Below, in pieces: positions 1 to 8,932 of a stretch of DNA of 64,000 bases. The stretch's first letter is position 1. The number at the start of each line of letters is the position of its first letter. Made by a program: the position numbers and the translations under genes. The stretch covers positions 42,057-106,056 of the forward strand of contig NZ_FNDW01000014.1 in the NCBI RefSeq assembly GCF_900099685.1. The letters run 5' to 3'. The DNA comes from Chryseobacterium taeanense. Lineage in GTDB: Bacteria; Bacteroidota; Bacteroidia; Flavobacteriales; Weeksellaceae. The notes beneath the pieces were generated by a model. It saw only the letters and a list, made by a program, of their open reading frames with translations. It searched no databases and had not been told where the DNA came from.

Positions 1-1
1 G

Positions 2-805
2 TTGGTAACTTTAAATTCTTGTTCATTCAATGAAGAAGATTTTGAGGAAACTAATGTTACAAACGTTGATAATGATTTAAAACCGGAAAAAATTTACAGG
101 TCTCATTTTGGGTTTGAAGAATATGAAGTTTTGCCTATACCAGATCTAGTTTATGATTTATTTACTTATAATAATGTGAATAAACTTGTTAAAATGGAAA
201 AAGCTAATTTTTCAAATATTGTTTATTGGGTTTATTTAAATTTTGAGTATAATGGAAATAAGGTTGTTCTTGAAAATAAGAGTGATTTACCAAACCTTCC
301 AGTTCCTAAAAAGAAGATTATTTATACTTTAGATAATAGTGGCAGAATCATTGAAAAAAGTATTCCGGATCCTATAGCTCCTTATGCTGAAAAAAAGTAT
401 AACTTTCAGTATAATAGTCAGGGAAGATTGTATCAGATTAGATTAACTTATCCTAATATAACGCAGGAAAGCCCTTATTTTTCAATGATTCAGGATTTTG
501 AAAATGTAGAAACGTTTTATTATCAAGGAGGAAATCTGGAAAAAACAATTACACAAACGATGAGAAGTATTTATGAAAATTCCAATGTTAAAGTTGAAAA
601 GGTATTTTCTGATTATGATGCTGCGAAAAATCCTTTTAAAAAATTAGAAATGATAGATTTTTATTTTTATCGTAGCATTTCTGATAATAATTACAGAAAC
701 CTTAAAACCTATGCATATGATGAGAATAATGTTAAGACTTTATATTCAGAACAAGGTTTTCAATTTTCGTATGACCCAAATCATAATTTAATATTGACCT
801 TTTAA
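2..805 (+). CDS. Partial lipoprotein, unknown function
   Basis: The gene enters from the left edge, so its true start is missing. The first visible residues (VTLNSCS) fit the end of a lipoprotein signal peptide with a lipobox cysteine at residue 7, which suggests an exported, lipid-anchored protein. The remaining 260 residues are rich in Tyr, Asn and Asp. They contain short patches such as YNFQYNSQGRL and FQFSYDPNHNL that resemble the YD-type beta repeats common in Bacteroidota surface proteins. No catalytic motif was seen. The stop is at 803-805. I do not recognise the family, and anchoring in a membrane is inferred only from the lipobox. Confidence 0.7.
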   Translation: MVTLNSCSFNEEDFEETNVTNVDNDLKPEKIYRSHFGFEEYEVLPIPDLVYDLFTYNNVNKLVKMEKANFSNIVYWVYLNFEYNGNKVVLENKSDLPNLPVPKKKIIYTLDNSGRIIEKSIPDPIAPYAEKKYNFQYNSQGRLYQIRLTYPNITQESPYFSMIQDFENVETFYYQGGNLEKTITQTMRSIYENSNVKVEKVFSDYDAAKNPFKKLEMIDFYFYRSISDNNYRNLKTYAYDENNVKTLYSEQGFQFSYDPNHNLILTF

Positions 806-825
806 TAAAATCTAAGTAAAAATAA

Positions 826-852
826 TAGACCGGAGGTGAAAGACCCGGTCTA
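826..852. repeat. Inverted repeat, possible weak terminator
   Basis: TAGACCGG at 826-833 pairs perfectly with CCGGTCTA at 845-852 around an 11-base loop. It lies 21 bases after the lipoprotein stop. No T-run follows, so intrinsic termination is uncertain. It could instead belong to the repeat-rich gap ahead of purH. Confidence 0.5.
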
Positions 853-910
853 CAGTTTGAAATAGCTGTAAAAAGTAAAAATTGAAAGTAAAAGTTCTTA
901 GGTAAAAAGA

Positions 911-954
911 GTCCTGAAAGGACCATCTATATCAGCATAGGATGAAAATCCTAT
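911..954 (+). repeat. Two-hairpin dispersed repeat, copy 1 (upstream of purH)
   Basis: GTCCT-GAA-AGGAC (911-923) is followed 13 bases later by ATAGGAT-GAAA-ATCCTAT (937-954). The same two palindromes in the same order occur at 62792-62834 ahead of argC. Both copies lie just before a gene and are soon followed by an ATGAAT sequence. The function is unknown. A mobile palindromic element or an RNA leader structure are both possible. Confidence 0.75.
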
Positions 955-1000
955 CAGATTATGAATGAAGAACAACTACAAAGAAAAAATTGAAAGTAAG

Positions 1001-2518
1001 ATGAGCAAAAAAAGAGTTTTAATCAGTGTTTCTGACAAAAGCGGATTAATAGAATTCGCACAGTTTTTGGAAGCCCAAAATTATGAATTGATTTCTACGG
1101 GGGGTACATTCAAACATTTGAAAGACGCTGGTTTAAATCCGATTCAGATTGATGAGGTTACCGATTTTCCTGAAATGTTGGATGGAAGAGTGAAAACATT
1201 ACATCCAAAAGTTCACGGTGGATTATTGGCTGTACGTTCCAACGAAGAACACATGAATACCGTTCAGGAGCACGGAATTGGTCTGATTGACATGGTAATC
1301 GTAAATCTTTATCCCTTCTTTGAAAATGTAAACAAAAACATTTCTCTACACGAAAAGGTAGAATTCATCGATATTGGTGGTCCTTCAATGCTTCGTTCTG
1401 CAGCTAAAAATTTTGATTCTGTAACGGTAATTACTGATGTTGAAGATTATGCAGCCGTAAAAATCGAAATGGAACAGAACGGTGATACATACATTGAAAC
1501 TCGTAAGAAATTAGCAGGAAAAGTATTCAACCTTACCTCTGCTTATGATGCAGCAATTTCAAGAATGCTTTTAGAAGAAGATTATCCTGCTTATTTAAAT
1601 GCCTCTTACAAAAAAGTTTCTGACCTGAGATATGGCGAAAACCCACATCAGACAGCGGCTTACTATGTTTCTACTTTCGAAAACGGTGCCATGAAAGATT
1701 TCGAACAATTGGGAGGTAAAGAATTGTCTTTCAATAATCTTCGTGATATGGATCTTTGCTGGAAAGTGGTAACAGAATTCAAAGAAGAAATGGCTTGTTG
1801 CGCCGTAAAACACTCTACACCTTGTGGCGTTGCGATCGGAACCTCAGCGTTGGAAACCTATCAGAAAACTTTCGAATGTGATCCTGTTTCTATCTTTGGC
1901 GGAATTGTTGCAATGAACTACAAAATCGACGCAGCAACAGCGGAAGAATTAAATAAAACGTTCCTTGAAATCGTAATGGCTCCCGAGTTTGATGAAGAAG
2001 CCCTGGAAATTTTAAGAAAGAAGAAAAATCTGAGAATTATAAAAATCGTAAACCCTGTTTCTGATAAGCAGACTTGGGTAAAAATTGACGGTGGAATTCT
2101 TGTTCAGGACAACGACAATATATTCTCTGAAGATATTAAAGTGGTAACTGAAACCCAGCCTACGGAAGAACAGAAGAAAGCGTTGTTATTCTCTCAGAGA
2201 GTAGTAAAATATGTTAAATCCAATGCGATTGTCGTTTCCAACGGAATTCAGGCTTTCGGAATCGGTGGCGGACAGGTCAACAGAATCTGGGCAACCCAAC
2301 AGGCGATAGAAAGAGCCAAAGAAAAGTTCTCAGGAGAATTGGTATTGGCTTCAGATGCATTTTTCCCTTTCCGTGATGTGGTAGATTTCTGCGCTCAGGA
2401 AGGAATAACCGCAATCATCCAGCCTGGAGGAAGTGTAAAAGATCAGGACAGTATTGATGCTGCCAATGAGCACAACATTCCGATGATGTTTACAGGAATC
2501 AGACATTTTTTACATTAA
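1001..2518 (+). CDS. purH: Bifunctional AICAR formyltransferase / IMP cyclohydrolase
   Basis: This enzyme catalyses the last two steps of IMP synthesis in the cytoplasm: formylation of AICAR using 10-formyl-THF, then ring closure of FAICAR. The N-terminal MGS-like cyclohydrolase domain starts with [12 protein letters not shown] and includes the STGGT motif and [13 protein letters not shown]. The transformylase domain follows, with KHSTPCG around residue 285 and the end [13 protein letters not shown], which is typical of PurH. I chose the ATG at 1001, giving 505 residues and the usual MSKKR start. An in-frame ATG at 965 would add 12 residues unlike the family. purD and guaA follow on the same strand, but each gap is over 140 bp and purD has its own promoter-like site. 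Confidence 0.96.
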   Translation: MSKKRVLISVSDKSGLIEFAQFLEAQNYELISTGGTFKHLKDAGLNPIQIDEVTDFPEMLDGRVKTLHPKVHGGLLAVRSNEEHMNTVQEHGIGLIDMVIVNLYPFFENVNKNISLHEKVEFIDIGGPSMLRSAAKNFDSVTVITDVEDYAAVKIEMEQNGDTYIETRKKLAGKVFNLTSAYDAAISRMLLEEDYPAYLNASYKKVSDLRYGENPHQTAAYYVSTFENGAMKDFEQLGGKELSFNNLRDMDLCWKVVTEFKEEMACCAVKHSTPCGVAIGTSALETYQKTFECDPVSIFGGIVAMNYKIDAATAEELNKTFLEIVMAPEFDEEALEILRKKKNLRIIKIVNPVSDKQTWVKIDGGILVQDNDNIFSEDIKVVTETQPTEEQKKALLFSQRVVKYVKSNAIVVSNGIQAFGIGGGQVNRIWATQQAIERAKEKFSGELVLASDAFFPFRDVVDFCAQEGITAIIQPGGSVKDQDSIDAANEHNIPMMFTGIRHFLH

Positions 2519-2701
2519 TTAAAATTAGATTAAAATTACAGATGAAAATGTGTAATTTGATATAATCCCTTTTTAATCTTTGCTGAGTGTTAACGCCTTT
2601 GCGATCTTAAAAACAGTTAGTTAATAAAAAAATCTTAGCGGACTTTGCGTTAATAATTTTTATCAGGATTAAATGCATACATCCAAAAATCATTTTTGAG
2701 A

Positions 2702-2733
2702 TTGTATTTATAGCATTCAAAATTATATATTTG
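2702..2733 (+). promoter_or_regulatory. Bacteroidota-type promoter for purD
   Basis: TATATTTG at 2726-2733 matches the -7 consensus TAnnTTTG of the Bacteroidota housekeeping sigma factor. TTG at 2702-2704 lies 21 bases upstream as a -33 element. The purD ATG is 30 bases downstream. Confidence 0.55.
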
Positions 2734-2763
2734 TAAATTATAGACTAGATAATTAAATAAAGT

Positions 2764-4002
2764 ATGAGAATATTAATCATAGGTGAAGGTGGAAGAGAAT
2801 CTGCTTTGGCAGCAAAACTTCAGGATGATCCGAGAATTACGAAGATGTTTTTCGCCAACGGAAACGCTACCACGGATGTAATAGGAAAAAATGTTCATTT
2901 ATCAGAGATTAAAGAACTTAGAGATTTCGCAATCAAAGAAAAGATTGATTTAACGATCGTTGGTCCCGAAGCGCCGCTTGTAGCTGGTTTGAAGGATGAA
3001 TTTAAAAAACACGATCTTAAAGTATTTGGTCCCGCTCACAAAGTGGCAAGCCTCGAAGGAAGTAAGGCTTTCTCTAAAAAATTTATGCAGACCTATGATA
3101 TCAAAACAGCAAAAGCTGAAGTATTTGAGTCATACAATGAGGCTAAAGAATATGTTCAGACACAGCAATATCCTTTAGTAATTAAAGCAAGCGGACTGGC
3201 TGGTGGAAAAGGTGTGGTGATCTGTGATACCTTGGAAGAAGCTGAAGCTACCATCCATGATTTCATGATCAGAAGAATCTTTGGAGATGCCGGAATCCGT
3301 TTAGTGATCGAAGAATATCTTGAAGGGTTTGAAGCATCCATCATTGCTTTTTCAAACGGGGAAAAACTTTTCCCTTGTGTAGCTGCTAAAGACTATAAAA
3401 AAGCCGGAAACGGAGATACAGGACCTAACACCGGAGGTATGGGATGCGTAGCTCCAAGCCCTGAATTTACGCAGGCACATTACGAAGACTTTGAGAAAAA
3501 TATCATGCGGCCTACTCTTGATGGGCTTAAAGCAGAAGGCCTTGGGTTTAAAGGAATCATTTTCTTCGGATTAATGGTCACCAAAAACGGAACTTACCTT
3601 CTTGAATACAACATGAGATTCGGAGATCCTGAAACGCAGGTATTAATGGCCTTAATGGAAAACAATCTTCTTGATGTAATCCAGGATTGTATGGATGGAA
3701 AAGAGGTTGACCTTAAATTTAAGGATGAAAAAGCCGTTTGCTTGGTAATGTGTTCAGGAGGATATCCTAGAAATATCGAATTAGGTTTCGAGATTGTAGG
3801 AGAAGATAAATTAAAATACAGCAAACTTTTATACGCAGGAGCAATAAGAAAAGGTGACAAAGTAGTTTCAAACGGAGGCAGAGTGCTGAACATCGTGGCT
3901 ACCGGAGCAACTTACGAAGATGCCCGCAATAAAGTTTACGAAGATGCAAGTCACGTACATTTCGATTACGGCTTCTACAGAGAAGACATCGGAAAGTTCT
4001 AA
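2764..4002 (+). CDS. purD: Phosphoribosylamine-glycine ligase (GAR synthetase)
   Basis: This cytoplasmic ATP-grasp ligase joins glycine to 5-phosphoribosylamine, the second step of purine synthesis. The N-terminal domain opens with MRILIIGEGGRESALA. The ATP-grasp core contains GSKAFSKKFMQ, VIKASGLAGGKGV, NTGGMG and the metal-binding EYNMRFGDPETQ. At 412 residues it is close to the family's usual length of about 420-430. It lies between purH and guaA, so three purine genes are neighbours on one strand. A promoter-like site upstream and a terminator downstream suggest it is transcribed alone. Confidence 0.96.
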   Translation: MRILIIGEGGRESALAAKLQDDPRITKMFFANGNATTDVIGKNVHLSEIKELRDFAIKEKIDLTIVGPEAPLVAGLKDEFKKHDLKVFGPAHKVASLEGSKAFSKKFMQTYDIKTAKAEVFESYNEAKEYVQTQQYPLVIKASGLAGGKGVVICDTLEEAEATIHDFMIRRIFGDAGIRLVIEEYLEGFEASIIAFSNGEKLFPCVAAKDYKKAGNGDTGPNTGGMGCVAPSPEFTQAHYEDFEKNIMRPTLDGLKAEGLGFKGIIFFGLMVTKNGTYLLEYNMRFGDPETQVLMALMENNLLDVIQDCMDGKEVDLKFKDEKAVCLVMCSGGYPRNIELGFEIVGEDKLKYSKLLYAGAIRKGDKVVSNGGRVLNIVATGATYEDARNKVYEDASHVHFDYGFYREDIGKF

Positions 4003-4013
4003 CATAAATCACG

Positions 4014-4046
4014 AAAAAAGATTTGGAGAAATCCAGGTCTTTTTTT
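4014..4046 (+). terminator. Rho-independent terminator after purD
   Basis: GATTTGG and CCAGGTC pair (with two G-U pairs) around a short loop, extended by an A-run on the left and a seven-T run on the right. It begins 12 bases after the purD stop. Confidence 0.75.
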
Positions 4047-4060
4047 GTAAAGAATTTAAT

Positions 4061-4137
4061 AGCAGTAAGCTTTAAGCTATAGGCGATAAGCTTTACAAAT
4101 GCCTACTGCTTTCAGCCTATAGCCTAAAGCATTAACA
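4061..4137. repeat. Facing pair of heptamer repeats between purD and guaA
   Basis: The left arm reads in 7-bp steps: AGCAGTA, AGCTTTA, AGCTATA, GGCGATA, AGCTTTA. The reverse complement of the right arm reads TGCTTTA, GGCTATA, GGCTGAA, AGCAGTA, GGCATTT. The two arms therefore share one heptamer consensus in opposite orientation. The best pairing is 4069-4084 with 4115-4130 (15 of 16 bases). It ends just before the guaA start and could form a long imperfect hairpin in the leader. Confidence 0.75.
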
Positions 4138-4147
4138 ATTATAAAAA

Positions 4148-5677
4148 ATGAACAACGGGATTATCATATTAGATTTCGGATCACAGTACAACCAGCTTAT
4201 CGGAAGAAGAATCCGTGAGATGGGTGTGTATTCTGAAATTTTACCTTTCAATACACCATTAGAAACCATCTTAGAAAAACAGCCAAAAGGAATTATCCTT
4301 TCCGGCGGACCAAGCTCTGTCAATGCAGAAAATGCTCACCTGGTGCAAAAGGAATTATACGAGCAGGGGATTCCCGTATTAGGAATCTGCTACGGAATGC
4401 AGCTTACAGCGCATCTTTTAGGCGGAAAAGTTCATAAAGGTGTAAAAGGGGAGTACGGAAAAGCGCACCTGGAAATCGTAAAAGAATCTTCTTTGCTAAA
4501 AGGCGTAACCAATAATTCTATCGTTTGGATGAGCCACTTTGATGAAGTTGGACAATTGCCTCCAGGATTTGAATTAAATGCTCAGTCGGGTGTCGTGGCC
4601 TCCATGGCAAATGAAGATAAAAAAATATATTGCGTGCAGTTCCATCCCGAAGTTTCTCACACCGAAGAAGGTGGGAAAATGTTGGAGAATTTCGTGTTCG
4701 GAATCTGTAATGCAGAAAAAAACTGGAAACTGACGAACTATATCGATAAAACAGTTGCAGAAATCCGTGAAAGAGTAGGAGATCAGAAAGTGATTCTTGG
4801 ACTTTCCGGAGGCGTAGATTCTTCCGTTGCAGCGGTATTGATTCACAGAGCAATCGGCGATCAGCTGACTTGTATCTTCGTTGATACAGGGCTTTTAAGA
4901 AAAGACGAAGGTAAAAAAGTGATGGATAATTATGGAGAACATTTCCATATGAACATCAAACTGGTAGATGCTTCCGAAAGATTTTTATCAAAACTGGCTG
5001 GAGTTGATGATCCTGAAGCCAAAAGAAAGATCATCGGAAACGAATTCATTCATGTTTTTGATGAAGAATCTCATAAAATTGAAGGAGCTAAATTCTTAGC
5101 TCAGGGAACAATTTATCCCGATGTGATTGAAAGCCAGTCAGTGAACGGACCTTCTGCCGTAATCAAATCTCACCACAACGTTGGCGGGCTTCCGGAAGAA
5201 ATGGAGTTTGAATTGCTGGAGCCTTTAAGAGAATTATTTAAAGATGAAGTAAGAAAAGTAGGTGAAGAATTGGGAATTCCTCATCATTTGGTACACAGGC
5301 ATCCTTTCCCTGGTCCTGGCTTGGGAATCAGAGTATTAGGAGCGGTAGATGCGGAGAAAGTAAGAATCCTTCAGGAAGCAGATGATATTTTCATTGAAGA
5401 ATTGTATAAAAACGATTTGTACGAAAAAGTTTCTCAGGCATTCGTTGTGCTTCTTCCAGTAAAATCGGTAGGGGTAATGGGCGATGAGAGAACGTACGAA
5501 TACACAGCCGTAGTTCGTTCCGCCAATACCATAGACTTTATGACAGCAACGTGGAGCAGACTTCCTTACGAGTTCTTAGATACCGTTTCAAGCAGAATCA
5601 TCAACGAAGTAAGAGGAATCAACAGAGTAGCGTATGATATTTCAAGCAAACCCCCTGCAACCATTGAGTGGGAATAA
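4148..5677 (+). CDS. guaA: GMP synthase (glutamine-hydrolysing)
   Basis: This cytoplasmic enzyme converts XMP to GMP using ATP and ammonia from glutamine. The class I glutamine amidotransferase domain (about residues 1-190) has the nucleophile in GICYGMQL (Cys81) and the His/Glu pair in FHPEVSHTE. The ATP-pyrophosphatase domain begins with the PP-loop [13 protein letters not shown] near residue 218. The C-terminal dimerisation domain ends with KPPATIEWE, the usual GuaA terminus. The length of 509 residues is normal. It follows purD on the same strand after a terminator and a heptamer repeat pair, and a strong terminator lies downstream. Confidence 0.97.
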   Translation: MNNGIIILDFGSQYNQLIGRRIREMGVYSEILPFNTPLETILEKQPKGIILSGGPSSVNAENAHLVQKELYEQGIPVLGICYGMQLTAHLLGGKVHKGVKGEYGKAHLEIVKESSLLKGVTNNSIVWMSHFDEVGQLPPGFELNAQSGVVASMANEDKKIYCVQFHPEVSHTEEGGKMLENFVFGICNAEKNWKLTNYIDKTVAEIRERVGDQKVILGLSGGVDSSVAAVLIHRAIGDQLTCIFVDTGLLRKDEGKKVMDNYGEHFHMNIKLVDASERFLSKLAGVDDPEAKRKIIGNEFIHVFDEESHKIEGAKFLAQGTIYPDVIESQSVNGPSAVIKSHHNVGGLPEEMEFELLEPLRELFKDEVRKVGEELGIPHHLVHRHPFPGPGLGIRVLGAVDAEKVRILQEADDIFIEELYKNDLYEKVSQAFVVLLPVKSVGVMGDERTYEYTAVVRSANTIDFMTATWSRLPYEFLDTVSSRIINEVRGINRVAYDISSKPPATIEWE

Positions 5678-5702
5678 TTTTTGACTTGAATTTTAGATAT
5701 AC

Positions 5703-5728
5703 ATCCTGCCTTCGGGCGGGATTTTTTG
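5703..5728 (+). terminator. Rho-independent terminator after guaA
   Basis: CCTGCC-TTCG-GGCGGG forms a six-pair GC stem (one G-U) with a UUCG tetraloop, followed by ATTTTTT. It starts about 26 bases past the guaA stop. Confidence 0.88.
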
Positions 5729-5765
5729 TTTGAAATTTTATCTAAATATTTATCAGCAATACTTA

Positions 5766-5897
5766 TTAAGATTTCTTATTTTTCTTTTTTTTGTTATAAT
5801 ATTCAGATTCTTTATCCCTATATTTAACCTGATTGCCTATCATAAATGGCATAATGATAAACACTATAATCAATAATACTATTACTTTAAACCACAT
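5766..5897 (-). CDS. Small single-span membrane protein (43 aa)
   Basis: The reverse strand reads ATG at 5897 to TAA at 5766-5768, giving 43 residues. Residues 4-20 (KVIVLLIIVFIIMPFMI) form one hydrophobic span. The rest is charged and ends in a Lys-rich tail (YYNKKKKNKKS). This layout is typical of short bacterial membrane peptides, with the basic tail probably cytoplasmic. It converges on guaA and lies between the guaA terminator and the 21-bp array. I do not recognise a family. The ORF is short and the region is AT-rich, so chance is possible, but the ordered hydrophobic-then-basic composition favours a real gene. Confidence 0.45.
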   Translation of the reverse strand: MWFKVIVLLIIVFIIMPFMIGNQVKYRDKESEYYNKKKKNKKS

Positions 5898-6118
5898 AAT
5901 TAATTTATAAAGTAAAAATAATCATTAAGCCGATATATCTGTATCAAAAATTACTATAATTTTCGGTTAAAGTTCTCAATCTTATTCCTTGCCTTAAAAG
6001 TCAAGTTTAAAGTCAGACGCTATTGATTTGTATGACAACGATGGAAGAAATAAGTTTATCAATTCATCCATTATAATTATTTGAATTGTTTATCAGTCCA
6101 GGCAATTTTGATAACTTC

Positions 6119-6642
6119 AGTTTAATATTCACGCCGTTATTGAATATTTTAGTAACATCGGTTTAAATATTAGTAAGGTTATTTTAGATGTTAGCACCGT
6201 TGGATTAGATATTCGTAATGTAAGTTTAGATATTAGCAATGTCATTGTATATTTTAGCAATGTGGCTTTATAAATTCTCATTGTTGACTTAGATATTAAC
6301 ACTGTTGATTTAAATATTAGCAATGTCATTTTAAATATTGGCAATGTAGATTTGGATATTAGCAATGTAATTTTAAATATTAACATCGTTGGTTTAAATA
6401 TTATTAACTTCGATTTAGATATTAATAACTTTGATTTAAATACTCACAACTTCGATGTAGATATTAGGAACTTCGATTTAAATATGAGTAACTTCATTTA
6501 AAAAGCTTGTGACTTCAATGTAGATGTTAGCGACTATGATTTAAATATTTACAACTTCAATGTAGATATTAGCAACTTCGATTTAAATATTCACAACTTC
6601 GACTTAAATATGAGCGACTTCATTTAAGATATTCGCAACTTT
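6119..6642. repeat. Degenerate tandem array, 25 units of 21 bp
   Basis: Starting with a 20-bp first unit, 24 further units follow with a spacing of exactly 21 bp from 6139 to 6642, with no insertion or deletion. The consensus begins GATTTAAATATTAG and ends CAACTTC. Units before about 6390 mostly end in GT plus one base, while later ones end in ACTTC, so two subfamilies lie side by side. Read in one + frame the units encode heptapeptides such as DLNISNV and DLDINNF, but stops interrupt in three units. This fills most of the 867-bp gap between 5897 and 6765. The stretch 5900-6118 shows nothing I can name. Confidence 0.9.
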
Positions 6643-6764
6643 AGAAAAAAAAATAGTAAAACAATTTTAAACAGCTATAATAGAATTTATAAATTGGAAT
6701 GAAAAATGCTTAGGTACCTCAAAAAGTCTGAGATTTTCCCTAAATTTAAATAAAATTACATCAA

Positions 6765-8264
6765 ATGCAAATAGAAACAAGACCATTAACCGTGCAGGAT
6801 TACGATGAATTAGTCGTTACCATGAAGAGGGCTTATCCTCAAATGTCAGAATATGTGTGGTCTAAAAAAAGCATCGAAAAACTTACGCGGATATTTCCTA
6901 AAGGTCAGATCTGCATTACGGTAGATGGTAAGTTAGCTGCAGTAGCGCTTTCCATTATTGTTGATTATGATGAGTTTGGGGACGATCATACCTATAGTGA
7001 TATCACGGGCAATTATACATTTAATACCCATATTTCCACAGGAAACGTTTTGTACGGAATTGAAGTATTTGTTGATCCTGAATTTCGTGAACTTCGCCTC
7101 GGAAGAAGATTATACGATGCCCGCAAAGAACTTTGCGAGTTGTTGAATTTAAGATCTATCATTTTAGGAGGAAGAATTCCGAACTACCATAAGCATAGTG
7201 AACTTTCACCGAGAGAATATATCCGCAGAGTACGCGATAAGGAGATTTATGATCCTGTTTTATCATTTCAGCTTTCCAATAATTTTCTGCCGATCAGAGT
7301 TCTTAAAAAATATCTTCCCGAAGATGAGTCTTCCAGGGAGAATGCAGTCTTGTTGCAATGGAATAACATCTATTACAGCAAAAAGCCCAACACAATGCAG
7401 GACAGTATTATCCGTCTCGGACTTGTACAATGGCAGATGAGACATTTTAAAGACATCGATGCATTCTACGAACAGGTCGAATTTTTTGTTGATGTGATGG
7501 GCGATTATAAAGCAGATTTCGTATTGTTCCCGGAACTTTTCAATACGCCTTTATTAGCTCCTTTCAACAAGCTTTCAGAAAGAGACAGCATGATTGAGCT
7601 TGCCAAACTAACTGAAGAAATTAAAATGAAAATCTCCGATCTGGCGATCAGTTACAATGTCAATATCATTTCCGGAAGTATGCCGGTTTTTGAAAATAAT
7701 GATCTGTATAATGTAAGTTACCTGCTTCATAGAGACGGAAGAGTCGATGAATACCGTAAAATTCACATCACGCCAAATGAGAAAAAATATTATGGCATGA
7801 AAGGAGGAAATGAGATTCGTGTTTTTGATACCGACTGCGGGAAAATAGGCTTAGTCATTTGCTATGATGTCGAGTTCCCTGAGCTTCCGAGAATTTTGGC
7901 AGATCAGGGGATGAAGATTCTTTTTGTTCCTTACCTTACCGATACGCAGAATGCCTACATGAGAGTACGTCACTGCGCTGCGGCCAGAGCTATAGAAAAT
8001 GAATGCTATGTGGCTATAGCAGGTTGCGTAGGTAATCTACCAGGCGTTAATAATATGGATATTCAGTTTGGTCAGGCGGCAGTTTTCACACCATCCGATT
8101 TTGCTTTTCCGTCAAATGCTGTCAAAGGAGAAGCAACACCCAATACCGAAATGACCCTGATTGTTGATGTCGATCTGAACTTACTCAAAGACCTTCATCA
8201 TCATGGCTCAGTTCAGGTCATGAAAGACCGCAGAAAAGATCTTTACGAAACATATTTGAAGTAA
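6765..8264 (+). CDS. GNAT acetyltransferase fused to carbon-nitrogen hydrolase
   Basis: This is a two-domain cytoplasmic protein. Residues 1 to about 200 fit a GNAT acyl-CoA transferase, with a VDPEFRELRLGRRLYDARKE segment like the acetyl-CoA binding motif. Residues from about 212 to the end are a nitrilase-superfamily amidohydrolase with a complete catalytic triad: Glu257 (LFPELF), Lys332 (YRKIHITP) and Cys366 (VICYDVEFPE). The fusion is known in many Bacteroidota, but its substrate is not established. An amide released by the hydrolase and an acyl transfer by the GNAT half may be coupled; that is inference. It stands alone between the 21-bp array and a terminator. Confidence 0.88.
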   Translation: MQIETRPLTVQDYDELVVTMKRAYPQMSEYVWSKKSIEKLTRIFPKGQICITVDGKLAAVALSIIVDYDEFGDDHTYSDITGNYTFNTHISTGNVLYGIEVFVDPEFRELRLGRRLYDARKELCELLNLRSIILGGRIPNYHKHSELSPREYIRRVRDKEIYDPVLSFQLSNNFLPIRVLKKYLPEDESSRENAVLLQWNNIYYSKKPNTMQDSIIRLGLVQWQMRHFKDIDAFYEQVEFFVDVMGDYKADFVLFPELFNTPLLAPFNKLSERDSMIELAKLTEEIKMKISDLAISYNVNIISGSMPVFENNDLYNVSYLLHRDGRVDEYRKIHITPNEKKYYGMKGGNEIRVFDTDCGKIGLVICYDVEFPELPRILADQGMKILFVPYLTDTQNAYMRVRHCAAARAIENECYVAIAGCVGNLPGVNNMDIQFGQAAVFTPSDFAFPSNAVKGEATPNTEMTLIVDVDLNLLKDLHHHGSVQVMKDRRKDLYETYLK

Positions 8265-8286
8265 ATCAGTAAAATACTAAATGTAG

Positions 8287-8311
8287 CCTCTCTTTTTCGG
8301 GAGGTTTTTTA
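8287..8311 (+). terminator. Rho-independent terminator after GNAT-nitrilase gene
   Basis: CCTCTC and GGGAGG pair around a six-base loop (one G-U), followed by six T. It lies 22 bases past the stop. Confidence 0.85.
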
Positions 8312-8932
8312 TTTTCCGAATCTTAAAGTTTTTAGGGTAAAGATATTGTCTGATGTAAGGTTAATTCTTTTTTTCGCTAAATGCTGTATAAATCTGACAG
8401 TTAATTATATTCATTTTTTTGGTATGTATTTTTAAATAATTTATTCTAAATAAAAAGCTCAATTAAATTGATAAAACATTGTAAGTGAAGCCTTTTTATC
8501 GTTGATATTTAAATATCAATATTTTAAACATATTGCATTATTGTTACAATTTGACTAAATTTGTACAATAGCAGTTTGATTACAACTGATATTGACCAAA
8601 TCATAACCTGAGAAACTCATTAAATATTATAATAAGTATGAAAAAAATAGATTACAGATCCCTTATAAGAGATAAAAGTTTGTATTGCTTTGGAGTTGTA
8701 TTTTTCTGACGAAATAAATGTCTGCGAAATAGTGCTGCAATTTTTATCTTAACCCCTAAACATACCGTTAATCGTTTGAGATAAAAAGCTTTTTCCTCAA
8801 TTAATATTTCCCTTGCTAAAAAAATATTTTCATCATTATTTATAAAACATGAAAATAATTTAAAATTTATAAATATCACTGAGATTAATAAATAAAGTAA
8901 CCTATATAAGTACATACGTAATATAAACAGAG
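8312..8932. other. AT-rich 620-bp gap ahead of paired HTH genes
   Basis: No convincing intact gene was found. The gap holds very AT-rich sequence, a 23-codon ORF at 8638 (MKKIDYRSLIRDK) that stops early, and the possible regulator remnant on the reverse strand at 8652-8915. It probably carries the promoter of the two HTH genes, but no clear TAnnTTTG site was seen close to the start at 8933. Confidence 0.4.
8652..8915 (-). pseudogene. Possible remnant of an AraC-type regulator
   Basis: An 87-codon reverse ORF contains EEKAFYLKRLTVCLGVK, and then FRRHLFRQKNTTPKQYKLL. The second segment resembles the end of an AraC/XylS DNA-binding domain (FxRxFKxxTGxTPxQYR). The roughly 50 residues that normally separate the two helix-turn-helix motifs are missing. 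The N-terminal third is hydrophobic and unlike a regulator. This could be an eroded fragment or a coincidental ORF in AT-rich DNA. Confidence 0.2.

Noticed and set aside
965..1000. Upstream in-frame ATG for purH
   Set aside because: It would add 12 residues absent from the family. The start at 1001 gives the usual MSKKR opening.
2560..2660. Possible dispersed repeat with TTTGCG motifs between purH and purD
   Set aside because: It resembles intergenic phrases seen near 16980 (CTTTTGCGGTTAA), but the match is too short and loose to call a repeat from this window alone.
6129..6386. Reverse-strand ORF of 85 codons with TLLISKS-type heptapeptides
   Set aside because: It is the other-strand reading of the 21-bp array and covers only half of it. 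The + frame shows the more codon-like variation, so neither strand is annotated as a gene.
8638..8709. 23-codon ORF starting MKKIDYRSLIRDK
   Set aside because: It stops early in AT-rich DNA and has no features of a membrane or secreted peptide. Kept only as a note in the gap entry.
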